Counted from the first letter of the stretch, positions 30,077 through 39,773 are shown. The stretch is DNA of 56,231 nt from JBCDGZ01 sp038750655 (GCA_038750655.1 JBCDGZ010000031.1:1-56231), one strand, 5' to 3'. The notes: a model not told the origin generated them from the sequence alone. Numbers and translations are program-made.

Positions 30077-31330
30077 CTACCCCCCCGTACTTCCTTTCAA
30101 CACTTTAATCTGCGTCGTACTATCCAGGCCGCTGACTACCTCGATCTGAATACCATCGGAGAGGCCGACTTTGACGAGGCGCTTCTCGAATTGGTCTTCG
30201 CCCGTAGCGACTTCGACGAAGGTAGAATCCGACTTTTCGGCGAAGATGAGGTCGCGTTCTTTGATGGACAGCACTTGGTTGCGACGGTCGAGGATGATGT
30301 CTCCGTTGGCGCTGTAGCCAGCGCGGAGAAAGATGTCCTCGGTAGGCTTGATGGCTGCCTTGATGGTGAATTTTACTGAGCCTTCTTCTTCGATTCCTTT
30401 GGGAGAAATGTATTCTAGGTTGGCATCAAACTTTTGCTCCTCGATGGCGCCGACGGTCAGCTCCAGGGGCATACCTTCGCGGAGTTTACCAACGTCAGAT
30501 TCATCGACCTGTCCCTCAAAAATCAGGGAATTCATATCGGCTACGGAGGCAATGCTGGTACCCTCATTGAAGTTATTGCGCTCAATGACCGAGGAGCCTT
30601 CCTCTACCGGAATTTCCAGGATCATCCCGGTTACTGTCGAAGTCACGACGTTAGAGACCTGACCAGAGTTGCGGGTAGCTCCTTCTTGCAGCAGTTGCAA
30701 GTTGTTAATCGCCGCATCCATTTCTTGCTTCCGGATGTCTACATCGGCTTCAAACTGGCGCAGGCTATTACGAGCGACGATTTCTGAATTATCGAACTCT
30801 GCCTTGCGCAGATTCAAAGACAGCTTGAATTGATTGTAGGCTTGCTCCGAGATGATGCCATCATCGAAAAGCTGCTTTTGTCGCTTCTCCTCCTGCTCGG
30901 CATCCGCCAGGCTGGCGCGGGCGCTTTCAACGTCCAATTTCTTATCAAAAACGTCTTTCTGTCGCTTGAGTTCGCGCTGAGATTCCCGGTAGCGAATACG
31001 GGCCAGTTCAACATTGGACTTCGCATTATTGATATTGACCTCGTTGGGGATCAGCTTGACACGGGCCAGCTTTTGGCCTTTTTTGACCATTTCCCCGGCT
31101 TCAACAAAAAGCTGGTCGATAACTCCGGAAACCTGTGGCTTGATTTGAACTTCCTGACGGGGCTTAATGGAGCCTGTGGCCACAGTCTTTTTGATAATAT
31201 CCATAACTTCGGGCTTCGTTGTTTGGAAGCCGTCCAGCCCTCCCTCGCTTTTACTGGAAAAATAGTAGATCAGTCCAGCGGTCATCAGTAAGAGTACTAG
31301 GCCCACTGCGATAAGACATCCTTTATTCAT
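30077..31330 (-). CDS. Periplasmic adaptor (MacA/HlyD family)
   Basis: The 417-residue protein has an N-terminal membrane anchor (LIAVGLVLLLMTAGLIYYF, residues 7-25), a lipoyl-like first half ('VATGSIKPRQEVQIKPQVSG'), a long coiled-coil hairpin (about 90-220, rich in QELKRQK, AEQEEKRQK and VDIRKQEM) and beta-barrel and membrane-proximal domains. Adaptors of this kind link an inner-membrane ABC transporter to an outer-membrane TolC-like channel; no TolC gene is in the window. It is the last gene of the operon ATPase - permease - permease - adaptor. Confidence 0.9.
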   Translation of the reverse strand: MNKGCLIAVGLVLLLMTAGLIYYFSSKSEGGLDGFQTTKPEVMDIIKKTVATGSIKPRQEVQIKPQVSGVIDQLFVEAGEMVKKGQKLARVKLIPNEVNINNAKSNVELARIRYRESQRELKRQKDVFDKKLDVESARASLADAEQEEKRQKQLFDDGIISEQAYNQFKLSLNLRKAEFDNSEIVARNSLRQFEADVDIRKQEMDAAINNLQLLQEGATRNSGQVSNVVTSTVTGMILEIPVEEGSSVIERNNFNEGTSIASVADMNSLIFEGQVDESDVGKLREGMPLELTVGAIEEQKFDANLEYISPKGIEEEGSVKFTIKAAIKPTEDIFLRAGYSANGDIILDRRNQVLSIKERDLIFAEKSDSTFVEVATGEDQFEKRLVKVGLSDGIQIEVVSGLDSTTQIKVLKGSTGG

Positions 31331-31385
31331 AACTGTTTCAGATTAGGTGTTAAGTTTCGTTTCAGAATTATAAAATAGCTTGGCT

Positions 31386-32630
31386 TTATTCGTCCTTAAG
31401 TGCAATCACTGGATTCACATTGGCGGCCTGCATGGCGGGCACCAGCCCAGTGAGTGCTCCGCTGATGATCAAGATGATCAGGGCGGTGAAGGCAACGCCC
31501 AGATCGACTTCGGGATTAGCAAAAAACTCGGTCCCCTCTCCTAGCGCCATACTCATCAGCGCAATGATTCCCGTGCTGGCCAACAAGCCGATATACCCAG
31601 CAATGGTAGTAATAAAAACCGATTCGAGCAGAATCATGCTGATGATAGAGCTGGGGGTAGCCCCCATCGCCTTGCGTACACCGATTTCCTTGGTGCGCTC
31701 TTTGACTACGATGAGCATGATGTTACCGACCCCAATTACTCCGGCCAGCAGGCTGCCAATACCGACAAACCAAACCAGAAATTTGATTCCAAAAAACAAG
31801 CCCATCACCTCCCGAAACTCTTCCTCTACATTATCCGACCACACGCCTCTCCGATCTTCGGGAGCAATATTATGGCGCTCCTTCAGCAAAGCCCGAACAT
31901 CATCCTCCACCTGACTCACTCTGATCTCGGGGTACATCGCACAGGTGAACATGCTTACGCGACCCAATCGATTGGTCAATTGCTGTGCTACCGTTATGGG
32001 GATAAAAACAGTTTCTTCGTCTTCCTGAGCATCGCTGCCTCGCCGGTCGGATGTTATAATCCCCACCACCAGGAATTTCGCGCCTCGGAATTGTATGTAT
32101 TGACCAATGGGGTCCTCATCTTCCTCAAAAAGTACCGTCTTGACTCGACTTCCAATAACGGCCACCTTGCGGCGTTGTTCCATATCAAGGCCGTTCAAAA
32201 AGCGGCCCTCACTCATCTTGATGGCATCAATTTGTAGCAAATCAGGGGAATCTCCTCGTACGTCAAAAGACCCCGATTTATCATTATGAATAATCTCGCT
32301 GGAAGACATCCAAAGCCGGGGAGCGAAGTACTGAATCTTATCAGCAAACTGTACGGTGATGGCCGTGACATCATCGTCTTCGAGATAGATGCGGCGACCA
32401 GGAGGGAGGCCCTTGTAAGGTTTGGACGTGCTGTTGGTCCCCATGTAAAGGCTGTTCCTGGCGTGGCCTCCGAACAAGCCCGTTACACCGTTTTCTAGCC
32501 CTTTGCCCGCGCCCATGAGAAACACCAACATAAAGATGCCCCAAAAGACCCCCAATGCGGTGAGGAAGGTTCTCATCTTATGCTTCCTGATGGTCGCAAA
32601 TATTTCTTGCCATTTGTCAAAATCAAACAT
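31386..32630 (-). CDS. MacB-type ABC permease 2
   Basis: The 414-residue protein has the MacB/FtsX architecture: one N-terminal membrane helix (near residues 20-45, FLTALGVFWGIFMLVFLMGAG), a periplasmic MacB_PCD domain (about 45-270) and three C-terminal membrane helices with 'ERTKEIGVRKAMGATPSSII'. MacB-type permeases act by mechanotransmission rather than by a transport channel, driving efflux of peptides or macrolides or lipoprotein-related export. It is a paralogue of the gene upstream with an almost identical N-terminus (MFDFDKWQEIF), from which it is separated by 39 bases. Confidence 0.92.
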   Translation of the reverse strand: MFDFDKWQEIFATIRKHKMRTFLTALGVFWGIFMLVFLMGAGKGLENGVTGLFGGHARNSLYMGTNSTSKPYKGLPPGRRIYLEDDDVTAITVQFADKIQYFAPRLWMSSSEIIHNDKSGSFDVRGDSPDLLQIDAIKMSEGRFLNGLDMEQRRKVAVIGSRVKTVLFEEDEDPIGQYIQFRGAKFLVVGIITSDRRGSDAQEDEETVFIPITVAQQLTNRLGRVSMFTCAMYPEIRVSQVEDDVRALLKERHNIAPEDRRGVWSDNVEEEFREVMGLFFGIKFLVWFVGIGSLLAGVIGVGNIMLIVVKERTKEIGVRKAMGATPSSIISMILLESVFITTIAGYIGLLASTGIIALMSMALGEGTEFFANPEVDLGVAFTALIILIISGALTGLVPAMQAANVNPVIALKDE

Positions 32631-32669
32631 GAATGCGGCAGTTAGATTTTAGGAGTTAAAAAAATGCGT

Positions 32670-33905
32670 TTAGCCCTTCATGGCTACCACGGGATTAATA
32701 CGTACGGCTTGCAGCGCCGGAATCAGCCCCGCCAATGTCCCGCTGACAACCAATACTATCAGTGCCGAAAGCACCGCCGTCAGGCTGACCTCTGGATCGC
32801 GGAAAAACTCTGCTTCGATGTCATTGGCCAACATAAATTGATTGATGCCATAGACCAGCGTCAGTCCAGTGATCATACCAAAATACCCTGCTACAGAGGT
32901 CAGCATGATGGCTTCTTGCAGGATCATGCTCACGATGGAGCCGGGGGTAGCCCCCAGGGCCTTGCGCACCCCAATTTCCTTGGTTCGCTCTTTGACCACA
33001 ATCAGCATAATATTGCTCACTCCAATCACCCCGGCGATGATGCTACCAATCCCAACAAACCAGATGAAGAGCTGAATAAAGCCAATGGTGGTCTTAAATT
33101 CGTTGAATTCTTCCAGGCCGCTCCACACTCCAACAGCCCGCGTATCTTCGGGGTCAAAATTATGGCGGGTGGCCAGGGTCGCTCGAATGCGCTCCTCGAT
33201 GCGCTGGGATTCGGCCAGATCAGCATCTCCAACCTCAACAGTGAAGGAGTGCACCCGATCGGTGCCTTCAATGCGTTGGATGGTCGTCACGGGCAGGTAG
33301 AGACGACGCATTTCGCTGTCCCGAGATTCGGTGAAGACCCCGACGATTTTGTAGTCTACGCCTCGGATGGTCAGGTATTCTCCGAGCGGGTCCTGCCCTT
33401 CTTTGAAGAACTCCTCTACCACCAATTTACCGATGACACAAATTTTGCGACGTTGCTCGATGTCGAGGTCATTGATAAAGCGGCCCAGGTAGACTCGGGG
33501 TTTCTCGATGGGTTCGTGTTCGGGATGTACGCATTGTACATTAAAGGAGAGGCTTTTATTTTTGTAGGTGATGAAGTACTCGCCGCTCGGAAAGTAGCGG
33601 GCACTGGTCATGTTGACCCCTTCGAGGTTGTCAATTTCTTCGTAGTCGTCCATTCTCATCTGCACCCAACGACCGGCGGGCAGGCCCTTGTGGGGCTTGG
33701 AGGTACGATTAGACCAAATCCAAAGGGTGTTGATGGCATCGTCCTCGAAGTTATGGAGGGCGCTGTTTTCCAGCCCTTTACCGGCTCCCAGGAGGATAAC
33801 CAGCATGAAAATGCCCCACCAGACGCTGAGGGCCGTTAGGAAGGTCCGCATCTTGTGCCGTCTGATAGAATCAAATATCTCCTGCCACTTGTCGAAGTCA
33901 AACAT
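32670..33905 (-). CDS. MacB-type ABC permease 1
   Basis: The 411-residue protein has the same layout as its downstream paralogue: N-terminal helix (FLTALSVWWGIFMLVILLGAG), MacB_PCD periplasmic domain, three C-terminal helices and 'ERTKEIGVRKALGATPGSIV'. The two share conserved segments such as TSKP(H/Y)KGLP and DIEQRRK but differ in the periplasmic domain, so a heterodimer is likely. It follows the ATPase gene by 32 bases. Confidence 0.92.
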   Translation of the reverse strand: MFDFDKWQEIFDSIRRHKMRTFLTALSVWWGIFMLVILLGAGKGLENSALHNFEDDAINTLWIWSNRTSKPHKGLPAGRWVQMRMDDYEEIDNLEGVNMTSARYFPSGEYFITYKNKSLSFNVQCVHPEHEPIEKPRVYLGRFINDLDIEQRRKICVIGKLVVEEFFKEGQDPLGEYLTIRGVDYKIVGVFTESRDSEMRRLYLPVTTIQRIEGTDRVHSFTVEVGDADLAESQRIEERIRATLATRHNFDPEDTRAVGVWSGLEEFNEFKTTIGFIQLFIWFVGIGSIIAGVIGVSNIMLIVVKERTKEIGVRKALGATPGSIVSMILQEAIMLTSVAGYFGMITGLTLVYGINQFMLANDIEAEFFRDPEVSLTAVLSALIVLVVSGTLAGLIPALQAVRINPVVAMKG

Positions 33906-33937
33906 GTTTTCGTAAGGGTTTTTAGAGGGTAAAAGAA

Positions 33938-34630
33938 TCAGCTGCCACTGGGCTGCGGCACCATTGCACTTTTATCGATAAGGCCATCCCGCAGGCGAAT
34001 GACCCTTTGCGTCATAGCGGCAATATCATTTTCGTGGGTAACGATGACGACCGTGATGCCTTCACGGTTGACTTGCTTGAAGAGTTCCATCACCTCGTAG
34101 GAGGTCTTGCTGTCCAGGGCGCCGGTAGGCTCATCGGCCAGGATAACCTTGGGCTTGGAGATGAGGGCCCGAGCGATGGCCACCCGCTGCTGCTGTCCTC
34201 CAGAGAGCTGCGTCGGCAGGTGATCCGACCAATCTTTGAGTCCGACCCGATCAAGGTATTCCAGCGCGATCTTCAGCCGTTCTTTGCGCTTGATCTTCTG
34301 GTAGTAAAGCGGCAATGCGACATTTTCTACAGCAGACTTAAAATTGAGTAGATTAAAAGATTGGAAGACAAAACCAATAAACTGGTTGCGGTACTGAGCA
34401 GCCTGCGTCTGTGACAAGTCTTTCATCAAAGTATTATCCAGATGGTATTCACCAGAGTCGTACTCATCAAGTAGGCCGAGGATGTTGAGCAGCGTAGATT
34501 TGCCAGAGCCCGAGGAGCCCATGATAGAAACAAATTCGCCGGCTCCGATATGCAGATCAATTCCTTTCAGTACATCGAGTTTCGTATATCCGGTCGTATA
34601 AGCTTTTTGGATGTTGTTTAAACGAATCAT
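33938..34630 (-). CDS. MacB/LolD-type ABC ATPase
   Basis: From the ATG at 34630 the protein has 230 residues: Walker A GSSGSGKS (38-45), signature LSGGQQQR (142-149), Walker B VILADEP with Glu167, D-loop TGALD, and His199 in VTHE. The ADEPTGALD form is typical of the MacB/LolD/FtsE group. In E. coli MacB the ATPase is fused to its permease; here it is separate and serves two permeases. It is the first gene of the operon; upstream (34631-34887) I see only AT-rich sequence shared with the divergent lipoprotein gene. Confidence 0.92.
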   Translation of the reverse strand: MIRLNNIQKAYTTGYTKLDVLKGIDLHIGAGEFVSIMGSSGSGKSTLLNILGLLDEYDSGEYHLDNTLMKDLSQTQAAQYRNQFIGFVFQSFNLLNFKSAVENVALPLYYQKIKRKERLKIALEYLDRVGLKDWSDHLPTQLSGGQQQRVAIARALISKPKVILADEPTGALDSKTSYEVMELFKQVNREGITVVIVTHENDIAAMTQRVIRLRDGLIDKSAMVPQPSGS

Positions 34631-34887
34631 AGTTAGTGTTAAAGACAACAGTTAATTGCTGAAGTTGTCCCCAAAAACTAAAATTATAAGATATTGGGGA
34701 AAATCAATGGATAAACCCTGCATTCTTATGGACTAAACTTCGTCTAATGCAAAAAAAATGTATTTTTGAGGCCAAATATTTGCTACCCTGTAATAAATCA
34801 GTCGCCCTATCACGCAGCATTTCTATAAGTACTGCGTTCTGTTGTTAGGATAATCAATCATTACTCTGTAAAGCCTTAAATCCGGTT

Positions 34888-35676
34888 ATGGCCCGTATAC
34901 TTGTAACTCTGCTCGGTATTGCTTTGGTATTGACAAACGTAGGATGCAACAAATCTGCGGACAGTGACCCTAATATCAACTTATTGATAGACGATGAATT
35001 TAATGTCAGCTTGTGGGAGGATTTGAACCTGGACGGTCGCGACCTCCGCTTCCGACTCAGCACCATCAATGATCAGGACTGCCTGAATTCTAACATCGAC
35101 TATTCTCTGCGAATACAAGGCGAAGATATTATCCTCTCTATCAACGACTTAATGGACCCACCGGACTGTATCAGCGGCATGGCTCCCGCCAATGCTTCAG
35201 TACTGATCGGTCAATTGGAAAATGGCAGCTACCCCCTGCAAATCAATCTCAAAAATGAGATCGTCAATGAAGGCGCCCTCAAAGTGACTCATACCCAATA
35301 CAGCATTGAACTCAACAGCGATCACGGTATTGTCCTCGATGAAGAAAGACTACTGCGCATACCAGATCAAACCATCTGGGGTTTTGTGGGTTACAAGAAT
35401 GCGGCGCTCAGCACCGTGAATGAATTTACGGAAGCAGCAGCGGCCGTTACTGCACCTAAACTCCTCACCATTGGCAACTACGGTTATTTCACTATTGCCG
35501 ATGGCAACGAAATCGTCCTGAATGAGCAGAGTGAATTCAGCAACACCCAAACGCTCATTTTGCACCTCGACGAAAGCAACGCCGCAGCTTTTACCGAATT
35601 AGTCGATACCTACCGCTCCAATTACGGCGAAGAATTGGAGATCAAAATCTACACGGATAAGGGGGAAGAGTTATAG
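34888..35676 (+). CDS. Putative lipoprotein of unknown function
   Basis: The 262-residue protein has a hydrophobic N-terminus ending in LTNVGCNKS, a near-lipobox with Cys at residue 20. The mature part is acidic and beta-rich, with two cysteines (NDQDCLN, DPPDCIS) that may form a disulfide. No family is recognised. A TAnnTTTG-like element (TATTTTTG, 34761-34768) lies 120 bases upstream. Its last six bases overlap the end of the convergent Nudix-like gene. Confidence 0.78.
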   Translation: MARILVTLLGIALVLTNVGCNKSADSDPNINLLIDDEFNVSLWEDLNLDGRDLRFRLSTINDQDCLNSNIDYSLRIQGEDIILSINDLMDPPDCISGMAPANASVLIGQLENGSYPLQINLKNEIVNEGALKVTHTQYSIELNSDHGIVLDEERLLRIPDQTIWGFVGYKNAALSTVNEFTEAAAAVTAPKLLTIGNYGYFTIADGNEIVLNEQSEFSNTQTLILHLDESNAAAFTELVDTYRSNYGEELEIKIYTDKGEEL

Positions 35677-36360
35677 TTCGAAGGTGAAGCCCTCTGCGAC
35701 AAATTGCTTATATTTTTCACTATCAAATTGATACAAACGCGCTGGCCGGTGGGCAACGCCCTCCTGGGTTTCTTTGAGGTCAACCAAGAGGTTCATCGAT
35801 AGAATTTTCTTGCGGAAGTTGCGCTTGTCGAGGTTCACTTCCAGTATGGCCTCGTAGAGATGTTGTAGTTCGGTCAGCGTGAATTTAGGTGGCAAGAGTT
35901 CGAAGCCTACGGGGCGGCCGCGCACCCGCCGCTTGAGCCGATTGAAGCAGGATTCGAGGATTTCGGTGTGGTCGAAGGCCAGCTCGGGTAAGTTAGAAAC
36001 TGAATGCCATTTGGCTTTGGTGGCTATAGAAGAGGTTCTAATTTTGTAATCGTCAATCTTGATTAGGGAATAGTAGGCAATGGTGATGACCCGCCCGAGG
36101 GGGTGGCGATCAACGGCACCGAAGGTTCTTACTTGCTCCAAATAGACATCCTTCAGTCCGGTCAGCTCTTCTAAGACGCGATTGGCCGCATCATCTAGGT
36201 CTTCATCGTGATACACAAAATAGCCAGGCAAACCCCATTTGCCCATGTAGGGCTCCTCCCCTCGCTTGATAATCAAGATTTTGAGATCACCTTCGTCAAA
36301 ACCAAAGATGACATTATCGACGGTAAATGCAGATTTGAAAAATCCGTTTAAATTGACCAT
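35671..36360 (-). CDS. Nudix-domain transcriptional regulator (NrtR/AraR-like), degenerate Nudix box
   Basis: The 229-residue protein has a Nudix domain (about 8-140) and a C-terminal winged-helix (about 150-229, FTLTELQHLYEAILEVNLDK, then RNFRKKIL). The Nudix box reads LPGYFVYHDEDLDDAANRVL followed by EELTGL, so against GX5EX7REXXEEXGU the first Gly is Tyr, the Glu after Arg is Val, and one of the catalytic Glu pair is Leu. Catalysis is probably lost, as in NrtR-type regulators, which sense ADP-ribose-like ligands and repress NAD or sugar genes. Stand-alone gene; target unknown. Its end overlaps the convergent lipoprotein gene by 6 bp. Confidence 0.85.
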   Translation of the reverse strand: MVNLNGFFKSAFTVDNVIFGFDEGDLKILIIKRGEEPYMGKWGLPGYFVYHDEDLDDAANRVLEELTGLKDVYLEQVRTFGAVDRHPLGRVITIAYYSLIKIDDYKIRTSSIATKAKWHSVSNLPELAFDHTEILESCFNRLKRRVRGRPVGFELLPPKFTLTELQHLYEAILEVNLDKRNFRKKILSMNLLVDLKETQEGVAHRPARLYQFDSEKYKQFVAEGFTFEL

Positions 36361-36469
36361 AAATAATATGCCTTTAAAAAGCTGTTAAATTAGGGATTTC
36401 TCAAAACCTTTCAAAGACTTATTGTAAAAAACACACTAGCACTGGCCCCAGCGGCTCATTTTACCCCAA

Positions 36470-38284
36470 TTACTCTACCCCTCCAATGGATAGAACCCTA
36501 TTCTGTACAAAGTACATATCAACCTCCCCCTTGTTCTTAGCCTTGACCTTCCCCCGGTATTCACAGTCGTACACCGTTTTGACCAATTCATAGGTAGAAC
36601 TGGAAATGTTCACCCGCCCGGCAACGCCGCTGCTCTCCATCCGAGAGGCCAGAATCACCGTCGTCCCCCAGATGTCGAAGGCAAACTTGTGCTTGCCCAC
36701 CACGCCGGCCGTTACCGGCCCCGTATGTATCCCCAGTCGGGTCTGCCACAAAACGGGCTTGTCCTTGCCGATCAACTCCCGGCGCTGCTTCAAATACTCC
36801 TGAATGTCCAGCGCCGCCGCAATAGCATTGATGGCTCCGTTCCGCGGATCGCCCTGCAAGCCCCCCACAAACATATACGCATCCCCGATCGTCTTAATCT
36901 TCTCTAAAGGATAGCGAGCCACTATATCATCGAAATGTCGAAACAGCTCGTCCAGCTCCGCCACCAGCTCATCCGGACTGATCTGCTCGGCAATCTGCGT
37001 AAACCCAATAAAATCGGTAAAAGCAACCGTAATATCCTCCAAGTGGTGAGCCGTCGCCTTACCAGTGCGTTGCAGCTCACGAGCCGTCTGCTCTGGCAAA
37101 ATATTGAGCAACAGCCGCTCTACTTCCTCCTTTTGGGCCTCAATAATTTCTTTCTGATTGCTGATTTCATCGTTCTTCTGACTCAGCAACTCATTCTCCC
37201 GCTTCGAATTCTCAATCTCCAAGCTCAAACGCAGTTGCTTCAACTGTCGCTCCGACTCCTCTCCCAAAATATCCTCATTGAGCGATTGATAACGCTTGTA
37301 GTTTTGCAGGGCCGTCTGGTAATCGCCGTGGCGCTCGTAGTAGCTCGCCATCAGTGCATAGACCTGCTTCAGGCGAGGCTTGCTTTTTAACAACTCACAC
37401 AATTTCTCCGTCTCCTGCAAATACTGCATCGCCTCCTCGTCTTGCCCAGTAGCCAGCTCCAACTCGGCCAGGCAAACCAGGGTTGCCGCCAGATCATCTC
37501 TAAACTGCTCGGCCTGCCGAATATCGCGGCTTTGCAATAAGAAAGTCCGCGCCTGCTCGTAGTGCTCCAGCACCATGTAGTAATAGCCGTATTCGTGCAA
37601 AATGTGAGAGCGATAGCGAGCAGGAAGGTCGTGATCTTCCGAGTAGATCAGCGCCGTTTGCATATAACTTCGCGCCGTATTCATATTCTTCATCTGTATA
37701 TGCAGACGTCCTCGTTCGATAAGGCTGCGAAAAATACCTACGGTATCCCCCGCCTTTTCAGAAAACACATACGTTTTGATGATGTAATTTTCTGCATGCT
37801 CATAATCCTTGAGGTCCAGATAAATTTCGATGAGGTAGTGTAGGCAGATGATATGGTAACTGGCGTAGATACTGTGAGGGTCCAGTTGCGGCTCTGCTTG
37901 TAAGAAGTAGCGGCTGGCCAAATCTTTATTGCCCATGATATAGTGAGAAATCCCGTAGACGATGTGAAAAAGGGTCAGCTCCTCCTGCTGCTCGAAGCGC
38001 TTGAAGATCCCTTCGATAGGAGCATACTGCCGCAGGTGCTCCTTATAATCCATCTCCCCAAACATGACGGAGTAGTAGGCCCCTTTGATGTAGGCCTCCT
38101 CTAAAGTCCCCTGCCCCTCTAGCAGCGGAATGCGCAGCTCCAATTGCTGGATCATCCAATCCCGATGCTCTCGCTTGATGTACAGGCTACCAACGATAAA
38201 GGCCGCAAAGAAGGGCCTGGCCACCTCGGCATCTGCACAATACGCCTCCCAATGCTTTTTAATGCGCTTCCAGTATTTGGACAT
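36470..38284 (-). CDS. Soluble TPR-containing class III adenylate cyclase
   Basis: The 604-residue protein has no membrane segment. Residues about 30-350 are TPR-like helical repeats, followed by a coiled coil (about 350-400, ENELLSQKNDEISNQKEIIE) and a class III cyclase domain (417-600). Metal Asp424 (AFTDFIGFT) and Asp468 (TIGDAYM) are present. The base-selecting pair is Lys464 and Asp537 (FDIWG), which indicates ATP rather than GTP. The transition-state residues are odd: Arg548 is present but the usual Asn in WGxxVN is Ile544 (WGTTVILASRM). Activity may be low. TPR and coiled coil suggest control by protein partners. Confidence 0.88.
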   Translation of the reverse strand: MSKYWKRIKKHWEAYCADAEVARPFFAAFIVGSLYIKREHRDWMIQQLELRIPLLEGQGTLEEAYIKGAYYSVMFGEMDYKEHLRQYAPIEGIFKRFEQQEELTLFHIVYGISHYIMGNKDLASRYFLQAEPQLDPHSIYASYHIICLHYLIEIYLDLKDYEHAENYIIKTYVFSEKAGDTVGIFRSLIERGRLHIQMKNMNTARSYMQTALIYSEDHDLPARYRSHILHEYGYYYMVLEHYEQARTFLLQSRDIRQAEQFRDDLAATLVCLAELELATGQDEEAMQYLQETEKLCELLKSKPRLKQVYALMASYYERHGDYQTALQNYKRYQSLNEDILGEESERQLKQLRLSLEIENSKRENELLSQKNDEISNQKEIIEAQKEEVERLLLNILPEQTARELQRTGKATAHHLEDITVAFTDFIGFTQIAEQISPDELVAELDELFRHFDDIVARYPLEKIKTIGDAYMFVGGLQGDPRNGAINAIAAALDIQEYLKQRRELIGKDKPVLWQTRLGIHTGPVTAGVVGKHKFAFDIWGTTVILASRMESSGVAGRVNISSSTYELVKTVYDCEYRGKVKAKNKGEVDMYFVQNRVLSIGGVE

Positions 38285-38420
38285 AGGGTGATTTGATTAT
38301 CTTTCCCAATTTAGGGAAATCTGCTTGTTGATCCGAATATTGAGGGGAATTTTGCTGTGACATAGCCATCCCATCGGAGCCTTCGGCAGTCTATCATCCA
38401 CCTAAACACTAAAAGTACTT

Positions 38421-39773
38421 CTAGTCACACCCCAAATCCAACCGAGAGAGCGGATCATTATTCGGAAAGCATTGCCCCGAGAGGACGGAAGCTGGCTCGT
38501 AGCGGCTCAATTCTGAGTCATACAGCCCCGTATTGATAAAGGCTTCAATGTCGCTGATTTCCTCGTCGCTCAGTTGGAGTGGAACGAAGGAAGCCGCCAG
38601 TTGAGTAGCCGGGACGTTGGCGTTCTCTGCCTCGGCCTTGTTCTTGTATTCCAGGACATCGCGGATGGAGCGCATGCTGCTGCCGTGGCCAAAGAAAGGC
38701 GAATCAGAAAGATTATAGAGTTGAGGAACTTTGAATTTGTAGTTGTCGGTGGCATTGCCGGTGAAGCCTCCTCGGCCCAGATTGGCTCCAGCGGAGGCCG
38801 CGTCGGCGCGAAAAATAGGCTCGGGGCAATCTTGAAGGTCTTTCATGCCGATGGCGTGAAATTCCATGGTGCTGAGCGCGGGGCCAGTATGGCAGCTGTA
38901 GCAATTGGCCTCGCTGAAAAACAATAGGGCGCCTCGCTTCTCTTGCTCACTGAGCGCGGCGCGATTGCCCTTGAGCCACTCCTGAAAGGGCGATTTATTG
39001 GAGAGCACCGTACGCTCGTAGGCGGCGATGGCCAGCCCAGCAAATTCCCGAGTGTAGCGACTATCCGCAGGAACATCCGCAAAGACCATATCAAAGATAG
39101 GCTTGTAGCCCAGCTCCTCCATCAAATCCTCATTGATACTCAGGCGGTGTACTTCCAGCCCGGCGATGGCTTGAATTTCGAGGCCCTGGTAGCCCAGATT
39201 GTTGACTTCTTTTGGGGTGCCCGCCGTCCATTGGCTCTCCGTACCAGCATTGACGCCAGTGGCACCAAACTGTCCATTCCAAAGCATGACCTCTTGATAG
39301 GCCGTATTCAGTACAGTTGGGCTGCGAATGGGCTGCACATCCAGCTGCATCTCCTCGTAGTCCGGGATCACCTCCCGCCCTTCTCCATTAACACCAAAAC
39401 CGACTCCACCATCTCCAATCCCCTGAAAGCGCCCCGCTTGAAAGCCAGCCGCCGCAAAGTGACAAGAGGCACAGGAAAACGTTTCTTTTCCAATGTCTAG
39501 CTCCGGAGAGATACCCAAGCCCGTTTCGTGGTACAGCAATTTACCGAGCGCCACTTTCTGGGCGGTCAATGGGTTTTTAGGATCTTGCGGAATATTGGCA
39601 AAATCATCACTGTCCGGAAGTTGAAAAAAGTCGACGCCCTTTCCGTCAGCCGCCGTTAGTAGTGCTGCTTCTAGTTCGCCGTCCAGGCCTTCGGCAGTCG
39701 TGTCATCATCTTTCTTACAGGCATTGAATAACAGACTGATAGATAATAAGATAAGTAGAAAACGATTATTCAT
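38421..39773 (-). CDS. Di-haem cytochrome c peroxidase (MauG/CcpA family)
   Basis: The 450-residue protein has an N-terminal lipoprotein-like signal (LLLFNAC style: LLFNACKK, Cys19), then two c-type haem motifs, CASCH (101-105) and CYSCH (291-295). The spacing and the ALGKLLYHETGLG segment match the bacterial cytochrome c peroxidase/MauG family, which reduces hydrogen peroxide or oxidises protein residues in the periplasm. It is a single gene, oriented away from the threonine aldolase gene. Confidence 0.9.
   Translation of the reverse strand: MNNRFLLILLSISLLFNACKKDDDTTAEGLDGELEAALLTAADGKGVDFFQLPDSDDFANIPQDPKNPLTAQKVALGKLLYHETGLGISPELDIGKETFSCASCHFAAAGFQAGRFQGIGDGGVGFGVNGEGREVIPDYEEMQLDVQPIRSPTVLNTAYQEVMLWNGQFGATGVNAGTESQWTAGTPKEVNNLGYQGLEIQAIAGLEVHRLSINEDLMEELGYKPIFDMVFADVPADSRYTREFAGLAIAAYERTVLSNKSPFQEWLKGNRAALSEQEKRGALLFFSEANCYSCHTGPALSTMEFHAIGMKDLQDCPEPIFRADAASAGANLGRGGFTGNATDNYKFKVPQLYNLSDSPFFGHGSSMRSIRDVLEYKNKAEAENANVPATQLAASFVPLQLSDEEISDIEAFINTGLYDSELSRYEPASVLSGQCFPNNDPLSRLDLGCD

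Noticed and set aside
32664..33839. Long open frame (391 codons) on the plus strand opposite the MacB permease 1 gene
   Set aside because: Antisense shadow of a clear MacB-family gene; no family resemblance and no start signals.
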